In this document: positions 1 through 8,294 of the stretch, piece after piece | Numbering within the stretch: the stretch's first letter is position 1 | Layout of the letters: each line of letters begins with the position of its first letter | Assembly: GCA_016462625.1 (NCBI GenBank) | Contig: JAEMSV010000037.1 | Location: 3,952-37,290, forward strand | Direction: 5' to 3' | DNA length: 33,339 nt | Source: Solirubrobacteraceae bacterium | GTDB lineage: Bacteria; Actinomycetota; Thermoleophilia; Solirubrobacterales; Solirubrobacteraceae | Notes under the pieces: generated by a model | The model's input: only the letters and a program-made list of their open reading frames with translations | The model's database searches: none | Told to the model about the DNA's origin: nothing | Translations under genes and position numbers: made by a program

Positions 1-566
1 TCCTCGAACGAGCCCACGAGCAGCGCCGACAGCATCGCTCCGGCGAGCCCGATCAGGAGCCACGGGAGCCGGTGCCACAGGCGCCGGCCGATCGGCTCCT
101 CCGCGGCCTGGCGGGCCGATGCGGTACTCGCGAGATAGCCACCGAGTCGCGCGAGGTCCTCGTCGTGCTCGGCCAGCAGGACCCGGAGCATGCGAGCCGG
201 CGGGATCAGGCCGACGAACGTGCCGTCGGGTTCGACGACCGCGAGGCTCGACTCGCCGCGCCGCACCATCGTCCACGCCGCGCGCTCCTGGGCCTCCCCC
301 GGCCCGACCGACGGCGGATCAGCGTCCATGAGCTCCCCGATCCGGGCATCGGGAGGCGCCGCGAGCAGGCGCTCGATCGTGAGGATGCCCGCGAGCCGGC
401 CGTCGGCCAGGACCGCGATGTCGTTCGCGCTGTCGAGCCGCATGCCGGCCAGCCCGGCGCGCAGGTCGCCGGCCCGGTCCTCGGGGGCGGCGAACGGCAC
501 CCGGCTCGTCGCGTGCTCGGCGGCGACGCCCAGCAGCTCGCCGGTTCCTTCGGAGGGCTTGGCCAT
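1..566 (-). CDS. MgtE-like divalent cation transporter, short form (3' end outside window)
   Basis: Read on the minus strand from ATG at 566, the frame stays open to the window edge (188 complete codons). Residues about 20-145 look like a CBS pair, with two repeats of a 'valuing/limiting' type such as LADGRLAGILTIERLL and VVEPDGTFVGLIPPARML. They are followed by a basic RRLWHRLPWLLIGLAGA stretch that leads into the first membrane helix. CBS pair followed by this helix is the layout of MgtE magnesium transporters, where the CBS pair senses cytosolic Mg2+ and gates the pore. Canonical MgtE has an additional N domain of roughly 130 residues before the CBS pair. Here only about 20 residues precede it, so this would be an N-domain-less variant. 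The gene ahead of it on the same strand ends 48 bp away. A 5-bp hairpin (582-597) lies in that gap. The pore domain is off the window, so transport function is inferred. Confidence 0.75.
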   Translation of the reverse strand, partial: MAKPSEGTGELLGVAAEHATSRVPFAAPEDRAGDLRAGLAGMRLDSANDIAVLADGRLAGILTIERLLAAPPDARIGELMDADPPSVGPGEAQERAAWTMVRRGESSLAVVEPDGTFVGLIPPARMLRVLLAEHDEDLARLGGYLASTASARQAAEEPIGRRLWHRLPWLLIGLAGAMLSALLVGSFE

Positions 567-614
567 ACCGCGACGATGCCAGACCGGCCGAACGGTCGAG
601 CGCCTCCAGCGCGC

Positions 615-1448
615 TCAGCGGCGCGGGCTGCCGGCGCACGCCCGCCGCGCGGGCAGCACGCGGACGCTCCGCGACGCCGTCCGCATGCCGTCGACCGTGG
701 CGTGAATGCGGAGTTTTCCTGCGCGGCGCGCGGTGACGCGCAGCCCAGCCTCGCCGTAGCGCTCGAAGATCCGCGCATTGGGGCGAGCCGTCATCGAGAC
801 GCCCGCGCCGCGGGCGGAGAGGGTGATGCGCGACAGATCTTCCTTGGCAAGCAGCGTCGTGAAGACACCATCGCCGGCGAACCGGGGGAAGTACACGAGC
901 TCGGCCCAGTTGCGTGCCTGCAGCACGGTCTGGAGCGGCATTCTCGGGAAGCCGCAGATGCGGTTCTCCCGGATCACGTAGGCCACCAGGGCCGGGGGGA
1001 GGGCGAGCGCGGCGCTCGTCGTGGCGGTCTCGGTCGACTGCGGGTCGTCACCCGCGGGAATGCACGTCGCGCGAACCGAGCCGTAGACCCGCTGGCCGGG
1101 CTCGATCGTGAACCTCTCGTTCCCGAACGCCACCGGGTCCGGCACCTGCTCGACGACGGCATCGTCCGCCGCGGGAGTCGCGCCCGAGCGCCGCAGCAGA
1201 TAGACGGACACCGACGACGCGGTTCCACCGGGGCACGGCACCGCCCAGCTCACGGTGACCTTGGTCATGCCGAAACCCCCACACCGGCGGCCGTAGAGCG
1301 GCAGCGTGATGCAGTCCCGTACGGGAGCGCCGCGCTCGAGCGTCACGGTCGTCGCGGCCTGCGCGCCGGCGCCGGCGGGCGCCGCAAGCGCCACCAGCGT
1401 CGCCACCACCGCCGATCTCGCCATCGCACGGCCGCGGGAGAGGGTCAT
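615..1448 (-). CDS. Secreted protein of unknown function
   Basis: A 277-residue protein if begun at the ATG at 1448. I prefer this start because a GGGAG motif lies 8 nt upstream; ATGs at 1454 and 1490 are also in frame. The N-terminus (RGRAMARS, then a hydrophobic run ending near AGAGAQA) is a typical Sec signal peptide, so the product should be exported. The mature part has several cysteines, including an RRC-GGFG segment and a PCPGG segment. The last ~80 residues (ITLSARGAGVSMTARPNARIFERYGEAG, given here only as a landmark in part: ARPNARIFERYGEAGLRV) resemble an Ig-like or bacterial cell-surface beta-sandwich, ending in a basic tail. I do not recognise the family. It shares its direction with the MgtE-like gene 48 bp downstream and with the small gene upstream. 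Confidence 0.7.
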   Translation of the reverse strand: MTLSRGRAMARSAVVATLVALAAPAGAGAQAATTVTLERGAPVRDCITLPLYGRRCGGFGMTKVTVSWAVPCPGGTASSVSVYLLRRSGATPAADDAVVEQVPDPVAFGNERFTIEPGQRVYGSVRATCIPAGDDPQSTETATTSAALALPPALVAYVIRENRICGFPRMPLQTVLQARNWAELVYFPRFAGDGVFTTLLAKEDLSRITLSARGAGVSMTARPNARIFERYGEAGLRVTARRAGKLRIHATVDGMRTASRSVRVLPARRACAGSPRR

Positions 1449-1535
1449 CGTCATGTCTCCCACCGTGGCACCGCCGAGGGGTTCGCGCATCAGGACTCCC
1501 CCGGGCGATGCGCGCGGAGACTACGGACGGGCGGG

Positions 1536-1847
1536 CTACTGCCGCCGGGCCAGCTCCGCGGCGGCGCGCAGATCCAGCAGCGTGCGATCGCTCATCGCGC
1601 CGAGGAGCGCGGTGGCCTCGCTCAGCACGTACGGGCCGGCGGCGTCGGTGACCGGCCGCAGCGAGCCGGTGAGCATCTCGACGAGCACCTCGCCCGGGCT
1701 CTCTCCGGGGAACGCGTCCTCGGGCAGGAGGTCGAGGATGTTCGCCAGCAGGTCGGTGAGCATGAAGCCGGTGCGCAGGACGGTCTCGACGAACGCGCGG
1801 ACGTCGTCCTGGTCGTCGGGGAATGGGCCGGGGGTCGGTGTGTGCAT
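1536..1847 (-). CDS. Small protein of unknown function (103 aa)
   Basis: The open frame extends further upstream, but codons before 1847 lie opposite the signal peptide and coding part of the divergent beta-lactamase-family gene and read as low-complexity Arg/Ala. The ATG at 1847 begins a sensible acidic, helical protein (MHTPTPGPFPDDQDDVRAF...). No strong ribosome-binding site is visible before it. Residues about 15-100 would form amphipathic helices rich in Leu, Glu and Asp, with no cysteines and no membrane segment. I do not recognise the family. It is divergent from the serine hydrolase gene with only 76 bp between the starts, so both promoters must lie in that short gap. It is on the same strand as, and 87 bp ahead of, the secreted unknown. 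Confidence 0.6.
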   Translation of the reverse strand: MHTPTPGPFPDDQDDVRAFVETVLRTGFMLTDLLANILDLLPEDAFPGESPGEVLVEMLTGSLRPVTDAAGPYVLSEATALLGAMSDRTLLDLRAAAELARRQ

Positions 1848-1923
1848 GAGAGAGCTAGGCCGTGGCGCTCGAAATCTCGCCCCCGTCTTCAAGTCCGCGC
1901 CCCGCGTGCCGAACCCCGCGGGC

Positions 1924-3066
1924 ATGAGTCGTCTGCCCGCCGCCCTCGCCGCCGTGCTCGTCCTCGCGCTGCCCGGCGCCGCCCGGGCGGCGACGATCCC
2001 GAAAGCCAAGCTGCGCAGCGCACTGGCCACGTCCCGCCTCGACGAGGGGATCCCCGCCGCGTCGGCGGCGATCGTCCGCGACGGGCGGGTCGTGTGGTCG
2101 GCGGCGGTCGGCCGCGCCGTCGACACCGACGGGGTCCATCCGCGTACCGGCCGCCCCACCGCCCGCCGGAACAGGCCGGCCCGGGTCACCACGCGCTTCT
2201 CGCTCGCCTCCGCGTCGAAGACCTACACGGCCGCGCTCGTGCTCAAGCTCGTCGACGAGGGCAAGGTCGTGCTCGACGAGCCGCTCGCCCGCTGGGCGCC
2301 GGCGATTCCCGGCGCCGACCGGGTCACCGTGCGGATGCTGCTCGACCACACCACCGGCTACCCCGACGTCGAGACGGAGAGCCCGCTCGCCGAGCAGCTC
2401 GACATCGGCGGCGGCTACGACCCGAACCAGGCCTGGAACCGCGCCGAGATCCTCTCCCGCCAGCAGGCGCCGAGGTTCCCGCCCGGCTCGAAGTACGAGT
2501 ACTCGAACTCGAACTACCTCCTGCTCGGCGAGGTCCTGGAGCGCGCCAGCGGCGGGAACGCCGACAGCGAGCTGCAGCGCCTCATCGCCGGGCCGCTCGG
2601 CCTGCGCGAGACCACATACGCCACGCGCCCCGGCCTCGCCGCCAAGATGGCCCGCAGCTACGAGTACTCCGACGAGACCTACAACGACCACTGGGCCGGC
2701 GCGAGCGGGGTGCCGACCGACCTCGTCGGGCCCGTGTGGACCGACGGCGGCGTCGTGACCACCGCCCGCGAGGCGGCCCGGTTCTTCGACGCGCTCAACC
2801 AGGGGCGCCTGCTCTCCCCCGCCACGCAGCAGGCAATGCTCACCCCGTCGGCGCCCGGCGCCGGCGAGCGGTACGGCCTCGGCACGTACGCCTACGGCGA
2901 GGCCGGCCGCACCTGGCAGGGCCACGACGGCAACTACGGCGGGTACCAGAGCCAGGTCTTCACCGACCGCGCCGGCCGGCTGACCCTCGCGGTGCTCGTC
3001 AACTCGGACGGGGACTCCGCCGAGACCGTCTTCAGCGCACTGGCGAAGGTCCTGGCGCCGCGCTGA
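1924..3066 (+). CDS. Secreted beta-lactamase-family serine hydrolase / D-Ala-D-Ala carboxypeptidase-like
   Basis: A 380-residue protein from the ATG at 1924. The upstream in-frame extension is not signal-like, whereas this start gives a short basic N-terminus, a hydrophobic stretch and an ARA-A cleavage site. The penicillin-recognising serine hydrolase motifs are all present: SASK at 96-99 (nucleophile Ser96, general base Lys99), YSN at 193-195, and HDG at about 334-336 in place of the KTG triad. HxG as the third motif is usual in class C-like esterases and the DD-carboxypeptidase group (Pfam Beta-lactamase). The enzyme should act outside the membrane on peptidoglycan peptides, beta-lactams or esters; the sequence does not decide which. 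It is divergent from the 103-aa gene and convergent with the FG-GAP gene, whose stop lies 19 bp beyond its own. Confidence 0.88.
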   Translation: MSRLPAALAAVLVLALPGAARAATIPKAKLRSALATSRLDEGIPAASAAIVRDGRVVWSAAVGRAVDTDGVHPRTGRPTARRNRPARVTTRFSLASASKTYTAALVLKLVDEGKVVLDEPLARWAPAIPGADRVTVRMLLDHTTGYPDVETESPLAEQLDIGGGYDPNQAWNRAEILSRQQAPRFPPGSKYEYSNSNYLLLGEVLERASGGNADSELQRLIAGPLGLRETTYATRPGLAAKMARSYEYSDETYNDHWAGASGVPTDLVGPVWTDGGVVTTAREAARFFDALNQGRLLSPATQQAMLTPSAPGAGERYGLGTYAYGEAGRTWQGHDGNYGGYQSQVFTDRAGRLTLAVLVNSDGDSAETVFSALAKVLAPR

Positions 3067-3085
3067 GCAGCGCGGCGCCCAAGAC

Positions 3086-4249
3086 TCACGGCGTCCGGTT
3101 GATCAGGACCGACGCACGGAGGGGGCCGTGCGTCGCGATGTCCAGCCGTCCGTCTCGGTCGTAGTCGGCGACGACCGGCGTCTGGGGAAACGCCGTCACG
3201 ACGAACGACCCGGTCCGCTTGGGCTTGACCGTCCCGTCGCCGGTGAACATGACCATCGCCGGGCGCAGCGGGTTCGCGACGTCCGAGACCACGACGTCCT
3301 TGTTCCCGTCGCGGTTGAAGTCCGCGATCGCGAGGCTCGTCGGGCCGGCGCCGCCGAACTGCAGCTGCGACGACGTCGCGAACCCGCCAGAGCCGTCGGC
3401 CAGACCGGTCGCCAGCGTGAAGCTGAACGAGCCCACCGCGCCGACGTCGTCGAAGCCGTCGCCGTTGAGGTCGCCGGCCGCCACGTCCTCAGGGATGAAC
3501 CCGACGAGCGGAAGGTTCCCGGTCGAGTTGAACGTGCCGTCGCCGTTGCCGGTCAGCGCGTAGATGCGGCCGAAGAGCCCGTCGACCGCGTAGAGGTCGA
3601 TGTGGCCGTCGGCGTTGATCTTCGCCTTCGTGATCGCCGACATGACCCCGGCGCCCTGGGGCTGCGCGGGCGGGCCGACGGTGAATCCGCCGCTGCCGTT
3701 GTTCTTCCAGGTCTGGATGTAGGTGAACGTCGGCGCGGCGATGTCGAGGTCTCCGTCCTCGTCGAAGTCGCCGAGGATCGGGTTGAGCTGCCCGCCGAGC
3801 GTCGCCGAGAACGAGCGCACCACGCTGAAGGTGCCGTTCCCGTTGCCGCGCATGATCACGATGCTGCTGATGGTCATGCCGACGAGGTCGGCCCTGCCGT
3901 CACCCGTGACGTCCCCCGCCGCGAGCGCCTGGACGCCGATCGCGCCGCTGACCGTCTTCTTCGTGGGGAACTCGCCGTCGCCGTTGTTGAGCTGCGCGAT
4001 CGGACCGGAGAGCGAGGTCAGATCAACCGTCGCGAGGTCCGCGTCCCCGTCGTTGTCCCAGTCCGCGGTCACGCTGCCGACGGGCGCGGGGCCAGGACCG
4101 GAGATGCTTCCCGTGAAGTACGACGCCGCCGGCGCGAACGTGGGGTCGGCGGCCGAGGCGGCCGGTGCGCCAGCGAAGATGCCCGCCAGCGCGGTGCCGG
4201 CCAGCAGGCACGCGAACGCGCCCCGGCGACCCGAGATTGCAGATGCCAT
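3086..4249 (-). CDS. Secreted FG-GAP/VCBS repeat protein, probable seven-bladed beta-propeller
   Basis: A 387-residue protein. The ATG at 4249 is preceded by a strong GGGAGGAG ribosome-binding site 5 nt away. Residues 1-33 form a Sec signal peptide ending ASA-A. The mature chain has seven DxDxDG-type calcium loops at about residues 63, 113, 161, 211, 260, 310 and 362 (for example DWDNDGDADL, GDLNGDGFDDV, DYDRDGRLDIA). They are spaced close to 50 residues apart, which is the period of one propeller blade. Seven evenly spaced loops fill the whole mature protein, so it is likely a single closed seven-bladed propeller, as in integrin-alpha-like FG-GAP/VCBS proteins. There is no catalytic domain and no anchor. 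Adhesion or ligand binding is the usual role but is inferred. It is transcribed divergently from the TetR gene, and a good promoter for it can be seen at 4322-4349. Confidence 0.88.
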   Translation of the reverse strand: MASAISGRRGAFACLLAGTALAGIFAGAPAASAADPTFAPAASYFTGSISGPGPAPVGSVTADWDNDGDADLATVDLTSLSGPIAQLNNGDGEFPTKKTVSGAIGVQALAAGDVTGDGRADLVGMTISSIVIMRGNGNGTFSVVRSFSATLGGQLNPILGDFDEDGDLDIAAPTFTYIQTWKNNGSGGFTVGPPAQPQGAGVMSAITKAKINADGHIDLYAVDGLFGRIYALTGNGDGTFNSTGNLPLVGFIPEDVAAGDLNGDGFDDVGAVGSFSFTLATGLADGSGGFATSSQLQFGGAGPTSLAIADFNRDGNKDVVVSDVANPLRPAMVMFTGDGTVKPKRTGSFVVTAFPQTPVVADYDRDGRLDIATHGPLRASVLINRTP

Positions 4250-4321
4250 GGATACTCCTCCCGTTGTGACCCTCCGCCCAGCACAGTGAAGTACCAGACA
4301 GTTCTTCTCTCTTTGCGGAGT

Positions 4322-4349
4322 AACGTACCACTCGTTTCTCCACTGTCAA
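4322..4349 (-). promoter_or_regulatory. Sigma-70-type promoter for the FG-GAP gene, overlapping the TetR start region
   Basis: On the minus strand a perfect -35 hexamer TTGACA (4349-4344) is followed by a 16-nt spacer and TACGTT (4327-4322), which fits a TAnnnT -10 box. The implied start site is near 4315, giving a leader of about 65 nt. The -35 box ends one base before the ATG of the divergent TetR gene. An imperfect inverted pair, ACAGTG (4283-4288) and CACTGT (4341-4346), brackets the region and could be regulator half-sites, but the 52-nt separation is long for a TetR dimer. Confidence 0.55.
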
Positions 4350-4350
4350 C

Positions 4351-5019
4351 ATGACTGCACCCCCCAGCCCTCGCCGCGCGCTGCCGCGCGGCCCGCACTC
4401 GCTCTCGCGTGAGGAAGTCGCCCGGTCCCAGCGCGACCGGCTCCTGGCCGCCTTCACCGAGCTCCTGGCCGAGCGCGGGTTCGCCGCGGTGACGATCGGC
4501 GAGCTCGCGAAGCGCGCCGCGGTCTCCCGGGCGGCGTTCTACGAGCACTTCGCCGACAAGACCGCCTGCCTGAACGCCGCCTACGCCCAGTTCGCCGAGA
4601 ACCTCGTCGCCGCGATGACGCCGCCCGACCTGGAGACGATGAGCTGGGACGGCTTCGTCGAGCACGCGCTCGGCGGCTACCTCCGCGCCATCGAGGCCGA
4701 CACCGTCGCGGCGCGCGCGTTCATCATCGAGATGGACGCCGCCGGCCCCGACGCGCGGCAGCGGCGCAACAACGAGGCGCACGTGTTCGCCCGCATGTTC
4801 GGCGACCGCCACGAGGCGCTGCTCGCCGAGCGAGGGAGCGGCACGCGGTTCCCCGAGCCCGTCTACCTCGCCATCACCCTGGGTGTCCGCGAGCTGGTGC
4901 GCGAGACCCTCATCAACGAGGAGAACCCCCGGGTCACGGCGCTGATGGACGACATCGTCACCACCATCACCGCCCTCGTCGAAGGGCCCGGCGCCGCGCA
5001 GGCACGCATACGGGGCTAG
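4351..5019 (+). CDS. TetR/AcrR-family transcriptional regulator
   Basis: A 222-residue protein. After a basic, Pro-rich 20-residue lead, residues about 22-68 form the TetR DNA-binding domain. The helix-turn-helix can be read in VTIGELAKRAAVSRAAFYEHFADK, quoted in part as AAVSRAAFYEHFADK. The remaining ~150 residues are helical and would form the ligand-binding and dimerisation domain. No clear Shine-Dalgarno motif precedes the ATG, so translation may be leaderless or weakly initiated. The gene is divergent from the FG-GAP gene with 101 bp between starts, the common layout for a TetR repressor and its target. It is followed 76 bp later by the M14 peptidase in the same direction. The regulated gene and ligand are unknown. 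Confidence 0.9.
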   Translation: MTAPPSPRRALPRGPHSLSREEVARSQRDRLLAAFTELLAERGFAAVTIGELAKRAAVSRAAFYEHFADKTACLNAAYAQFAENLVAAMTPPDLETMSWDGFVEHALGGYLRAIEADTVAARAFIIEMDAAGPDARQRRNNEAHVFARMFGDRHEALLAERGSGTRFPEPVYLAITLGVRELVRETLINEENPRVTALMDDIVTTITALVEGPGAAQARIRG

Positions 5020-5095
5020 TCGCGCTCGCTTTCGGGTAGAAACCGGCGCAGCTTCGGCACGGACGCCCGACATCCACGCACCCTGGGGGCCGCTC

Positions 5096-8000
5096 GTGCG
5101 ACGTATCTCCGCAGTGACCATCGCCGTCTTCGCCGCGCTGGTGGTGGCGGCACCAGCACAGGGCGCACCGCCCAGGCTGGACGTCTACACCGGGGAGATC
5201 CAGGCCGGACAGCTCTCGAAGCTCGTCGCGCTCGGCATCGACCGGCACGAGCTCGACGTGCGGCGGGTCGCCGGCTCGACCGGCGCCAAGGGCAAGGTCC
5301 GCGTCGAGACGATCCTCAGCGGCCAGCAGGCCGCTGAGCTGGCCCGCGACGGCATCGAGCTGGCGCCCAAGGAGATCGACGGCGAGACCGTCGCGCAGCG
5401 TGCGACCACGCTCGCCGCCGCCCCGGGCGGCGTCTTCCGCAAGTACAGCGGCGCCGACGGCCTGAAGGCCGAGTTCGAGCAGATCGCGCGCGAGAACCCG
5501 CGGATCACGAAGCTCGTCACCTACGGCAAGACCACGCAGGGCAAGGACATCGTCGCCCTGAAGGTCACCCGTGATGCGCGCTCGGTGCGCGACGGCAAGC
5601 GGCCCGCCGCCCTGTACATCGGCGCGCAGCACGCGCGTGAGTGGATCACCCCCGAGATGATCCGCCGGCTCACGCGGCACATCGTCGGCGGGTACAGCCG
5701 CGACCGCCAGATCCGCAACCTCGTCGACAGCACCGAGCTGTGGTTCGTCCCGGTGTACAACCCCGACGGCTACGACTGGACCTTCGAACCCGATCAGCGG
5801 CTGTGGCGCAAGAACCTGCGCGACAACAACGGCGACGGGCAGATCGCGCCGGGCGATGGCGTCGACCTGAACCGCAACCTCCCGACGAAGTGGGGCTACG
5901 ACAACGAGGGCTCCTCGCCCAATCCCGCCAGCGAGACCTACCGCGGCCCCAGCGCCGGCTCCGAGCCCGAGACGAAGGCGTTCGACGCGCTCGAGAAGCG
6001 GGTCGGCCCCGAGTTCCTCGTCAACTACCACTCGGCCGCCGAGCTCCTGCTCTACGGCGTGGGCTGGCAGGTAGCGACCCCGACGCCCGACGACGTCCTC
6101 TACGAGGCGATGGCCGGCGACGACGCGAAGCCTGCGATCCCCACCTACGACCCGGACATCTCCGCCGAGCTCTACACGACGAACGGGGAGACCGACGGGT
6201 TCGTCACGGAGAAGCACCACACGCTCGCGTTCACGCCCGAGATGGCGACCTGCGAGACCGCGGCGAACTCCGACCCCGTCGACACGTGGTTGCCCGAGGA
6301 CTGCGGCAGCGTCTTCGAGTTCCCCGACGACGAGGCGCTGGTCCAGGCCGAGTTCCAGAAGAACATCCCGTTCGCGCTGTCCGTGGCGAAGTCCGCGGAT
6401 GACCCGGACGACCCGGAGTCGGCCGTCGGCCGCAAGGCCGAGGACTTCCGCGTCGACACGTTCGACGTCTCCTACGGCGACCCGCAGACGGTCGCGGTGA
6501 CCGCCAAGCGGGCGCTGCGTCACGTCGAGCTGAAGTACCGCATCAACGGCGGGCGGACCCGTGACACGAACGTGCGGGCCTGGCGCGGCGGCGAGAAGTA
6601 CGGCGCCGAGAGCGACCTCTACTACGAGGAGCTGCGCGGCCAGATCCGCGGGACCCGCCCCGGCGACAAGGTCGAGGCGTGGTTCACCGGCGAGAAGTCG
6701 CGCCGGGACGTGCGGTCGAAGTCCTTCACCTACACCGTGAAGCAGGACTCGCGGGCCGACGTGCTCGTGATCGCCGACGAGGACTACAAGGGCGTGAACC
6801 CGACCTACCCGGCCGGCACGAACGCGCCGAAGTACGCAGCCGCGCACGTCGCGGCGGTCCAGGCGGCCGGCCATCGCGCCGACGTCTGGGACACCGACGC
6901 TCAGGGCGTGCCGCACGACCTCGGCGTCCTCAGCCACTACAAGGCGGTCCTCTGGTACCTCGGCGACAACCGCATCACGCAGGAACCCGAGGACGAGCTG
7001 ATCAGCACGCCGTTCGGCGAGCTGCCGGACATCGGCGTGGCCGAGCGCGAGCAGTACCTGACGCTCGCCGTGCGCGACTTCCTCAACGAGGGCGGCAAGC
7101 TGATCCACGCCGGGGAGACCGCGCAGTATCAGGGCCTGCCCGGGATCAGCGACGCCGTCGGCGGGCTGTACTACGCGCTGAACGGCGACGAGCAGGCGGA
7201 GTGCGTCATCAGCCGCGATGACCGGTTCTTCGACGACTGCCTGATCCTCGCCGACGACTTCCGCCAGTACTGGCTGGGAGCGTTCACGCGCACCGACGTG
7301 ACCGACCCGGACTCCGTCAGCGCCATCGGGCCGCCCTTCGGCACCGGCACTGCGACACTCGGCGGTCCGGTGGTCGAGGGCGACAACCCGCTCGACGAGG
7401 CGGGCGCGTTCCAGGTGACGAGTGACGTGCTGCCCGTCTCCGAGTTCCCGCAGTTCGAGAGCAACGCGGCGGCGGAGTACCCGCTGGACGAGGGCAGCCC
7501 GATCGCCCCCATCGAGGGCACGCACTACGCCGGAGCGGTGCATCAGGACGCGTCGTACATGCGCCTGAAGAAGACGATCGACCTGACGGACGCGACAGCC
7601 GCCGAGCTGCGCTTCCAGCTGTCGGTGAACACCGAGGCGAACTACGACCACGTGATCGTGGAGGCGCACACGGTGGGCCAGGAGGACTGGACGACGCTGC
7701 CGGACGCCGGCGGGGCCACGACGACCGACCCGCCCGCGGAGTGCGCGGCGGACGGGTTCCTGCTGACCCTGCATCCGTTCCTCGGCCACTACCTCGGCGG
7801 CGCGGACTGCACGGCGCCGGGCAGCAGCGGCACGTGGAACGCGTTCACCGGCGCCGGCGACTCGTGGAACCCGGTGGCATTCGACCTGTCGGCCTACGCG
7901 GGCGACCAGGTCGAGGTCTCGATCTCCTACGTCTCGGACCCGAACACCGGCGGGATCGGCGCGTTCGTCGACGACACGTCGGTCGTGGTCGACGGCGCCG

Positions 8001-8233
8001 TCACCGAGGCCGACGGCTTCGAGGGCGCGACCTCGACCTGGACGGTCGACGGCCCGCCCGCGGACAGCCCGCCGAACCAGGGCGACTGGCAGATCGGCGA
8101 GCGGCTGCTGAAGTTCAACGCGGCGACCGCGACCGACGACAGCGTCCTGCTCGGCTTCGGGCTCGAGCAGCTGGCCGATGCCGGCGAGCGGGCCGAGGTC
8201 GTCAAGCGAGCGCTGGACGGGCTCCTCGGGTAG
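5096..8233 (+). CDS. Secreted M14 zinc carboxypeptidase with immune-inhibitor-A-like C-terminal region
   Basis: A 1045-residue protein from GTG 5096, which has a GGGGG motif about 8 nt upstream. Residues 1-24 form a signal peptide ending AQG-A. The catalytic domain spans about 115-400. It has HxxE zinc ligands H179 and E182, the third ligand H312 in VNYHSAAE, substrate-binding NPDGY and DLNRN segments, and the catalytic glutamate E382 in FTPEMA. These are the hallmarks of family M14, which removes C-terminal residues from peptides. After it come a beta-sandwich (~450-545), a segment resembling a class I glutamine-amidotransferase-like fold (~554-690, VLVIADEDYKG to GGKLIHAGE), and a tail (~815-1000) resembling the MAM-like ectodomain of immune inhibitor A proteases. 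M14 domains are usually ~300 residues, so more than half of the chain is accessory. It ends at the convergent nested palindrome at 8241-8291. Confidence 0.9.
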   Translation: MRRISAVTIAVFAALVVAAPAQGAPPRLDVYTGEIQAGQLSKLVALGIDRHELDVRRVAGSTGAKGKVRVETILSGQQAAELARDGIELAPKEIDGETVAQRATTLAAAPGGVFRKYSGADGLKAEFEQIARENPRITKLVTYGKTTQGKDIVALKVTRDARSVRDGKRPAALYIGAQHAREWITPEMIRRLTRHIVGGYSRDRQIRNLVDSTELWFVPVYNPDGYDWTFEPDQRLWRKNLRDNNGDGQIAPGDGVDLNRNLPTKWGYDNEGSSPNPASETYRGPSAGSEPETKAFDALEKRVGPEFLVNYHSAAELLLYGVGWQVATPTPDDVLYEAMAGDDAKPAIPTYDPDISAELYTTNGETDGFVTEKHHTLAFTPEMATCETAANSDPVDTWLPEDCGSVFEFPDDEALVQAEFQKNIPFALSVAKSADDPDDPESAVGRKAEDFRVDTFDVSYGDPQTVAVTAKRALRHVELKYRINGGRTRDTNVRAWRGGEKYGAESDLYYEELRGQIRGTRPGDKVEAWFTGEKSRRDVRSKSFTYTVKQDSRADVLVIADEDYKGVNPTYPAGTNAPKYAAAHVAAVQAAGHRADVWDTDAQGVPHDLGVLSHYKAVLWYLGDNRITQEPEDELISTPFGELPDIGVAEREQYLTLAVRDFLNEGGKLIHAGETAQYQGLPGISDAVGGLYYALNGDEQAECVISRDDRFFDDCLILADDFRQYWLGAFTRTDVTDPDSVSAIGPPFGTGTATLGGPVVEGDNPLDEAGAFQVTSDVLPVSEFPQFESNAAAEYPLDEGSPIAPIEGTHYAGAVHQDASYMRLKKTIDLTDATAAELRFQLSVNTEANYDHVIVEAHTVGQEDWTTLPDAGGATTTDPPAECAADGFLLTLHPFLGHYLGGADCTAPGSSGTWNAFTGAGDSWNPVAFDLSAYAGDQVEVSISYVSDPNTGGIGAFVDDTSVVVDGAVTEADGFEGATSTWTVDGPPADSPPNQGDWQIGERLLKFNAATATDDSVLLGFGLEQLADAGERAEVVKRALDGLLG

Positions 8234-8240
8234 TCCGCGA

Positions 8241-8291
8241 CGGATCGGGTCGAGTTGAAGTCGCTATGCGACGTCAGATCGACCCGATCCG
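8241..8291. terminator. Nested palindrome, copy 1 of 3: probable bidirectional terminator
   Basis: Outer arms CGGATCGGGTCGA (8241-8253) and TCGACCCGATCCG (8279-8291) are perfect 13-bp inverted repeats. Inside, and centred on the same base (8266), is GTCGC-TAT-GCGAC (8260-8272). The element begins 8 nt after the M14 gene's stop and ends 4 nt before the stop of the convergent FG-GAP/PKD gene, so it can serve both transcripts. No U-tract follows, which is common for GC-rich actinobacterial terminators. The inner core and the TTGAAG/GTCAGA flanks match copies 2 and 3, but the outer arms are unrelated in sequence. Confidence 0.75.
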
Positions 8292-8294
8292 AAC

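Noticed and set aside
582..597. GACCG-GCCGAA-CGGTC hairpin as a fourth member of the nested palindrome family
   Set aside because: It contains GCCGAACGG like the arms of copies 2 and 3, but it has no inner GTCGCTAT core, only a 5-bp stem, and does not lie between convergent genes.
72..3164. Very long plus-strand open frame (about 1030 codons) opposite several genes
   Set aside because: Low-complexity Arg/Ala/Pro/Gly composition with no domain, and it crosses the minus-strand secreted genes and the beta-lactamase-family gene in another frame. It is a shadow caused by high GC.
4967..7789. 940-codon minus-strand frame opposite the M14 peptidase
   Set aside because: Composition is Val/Arg/Ala/Leu-rich without recognisable domains, while the plus strand has a full signal peptide and intact zinc-site motifs.
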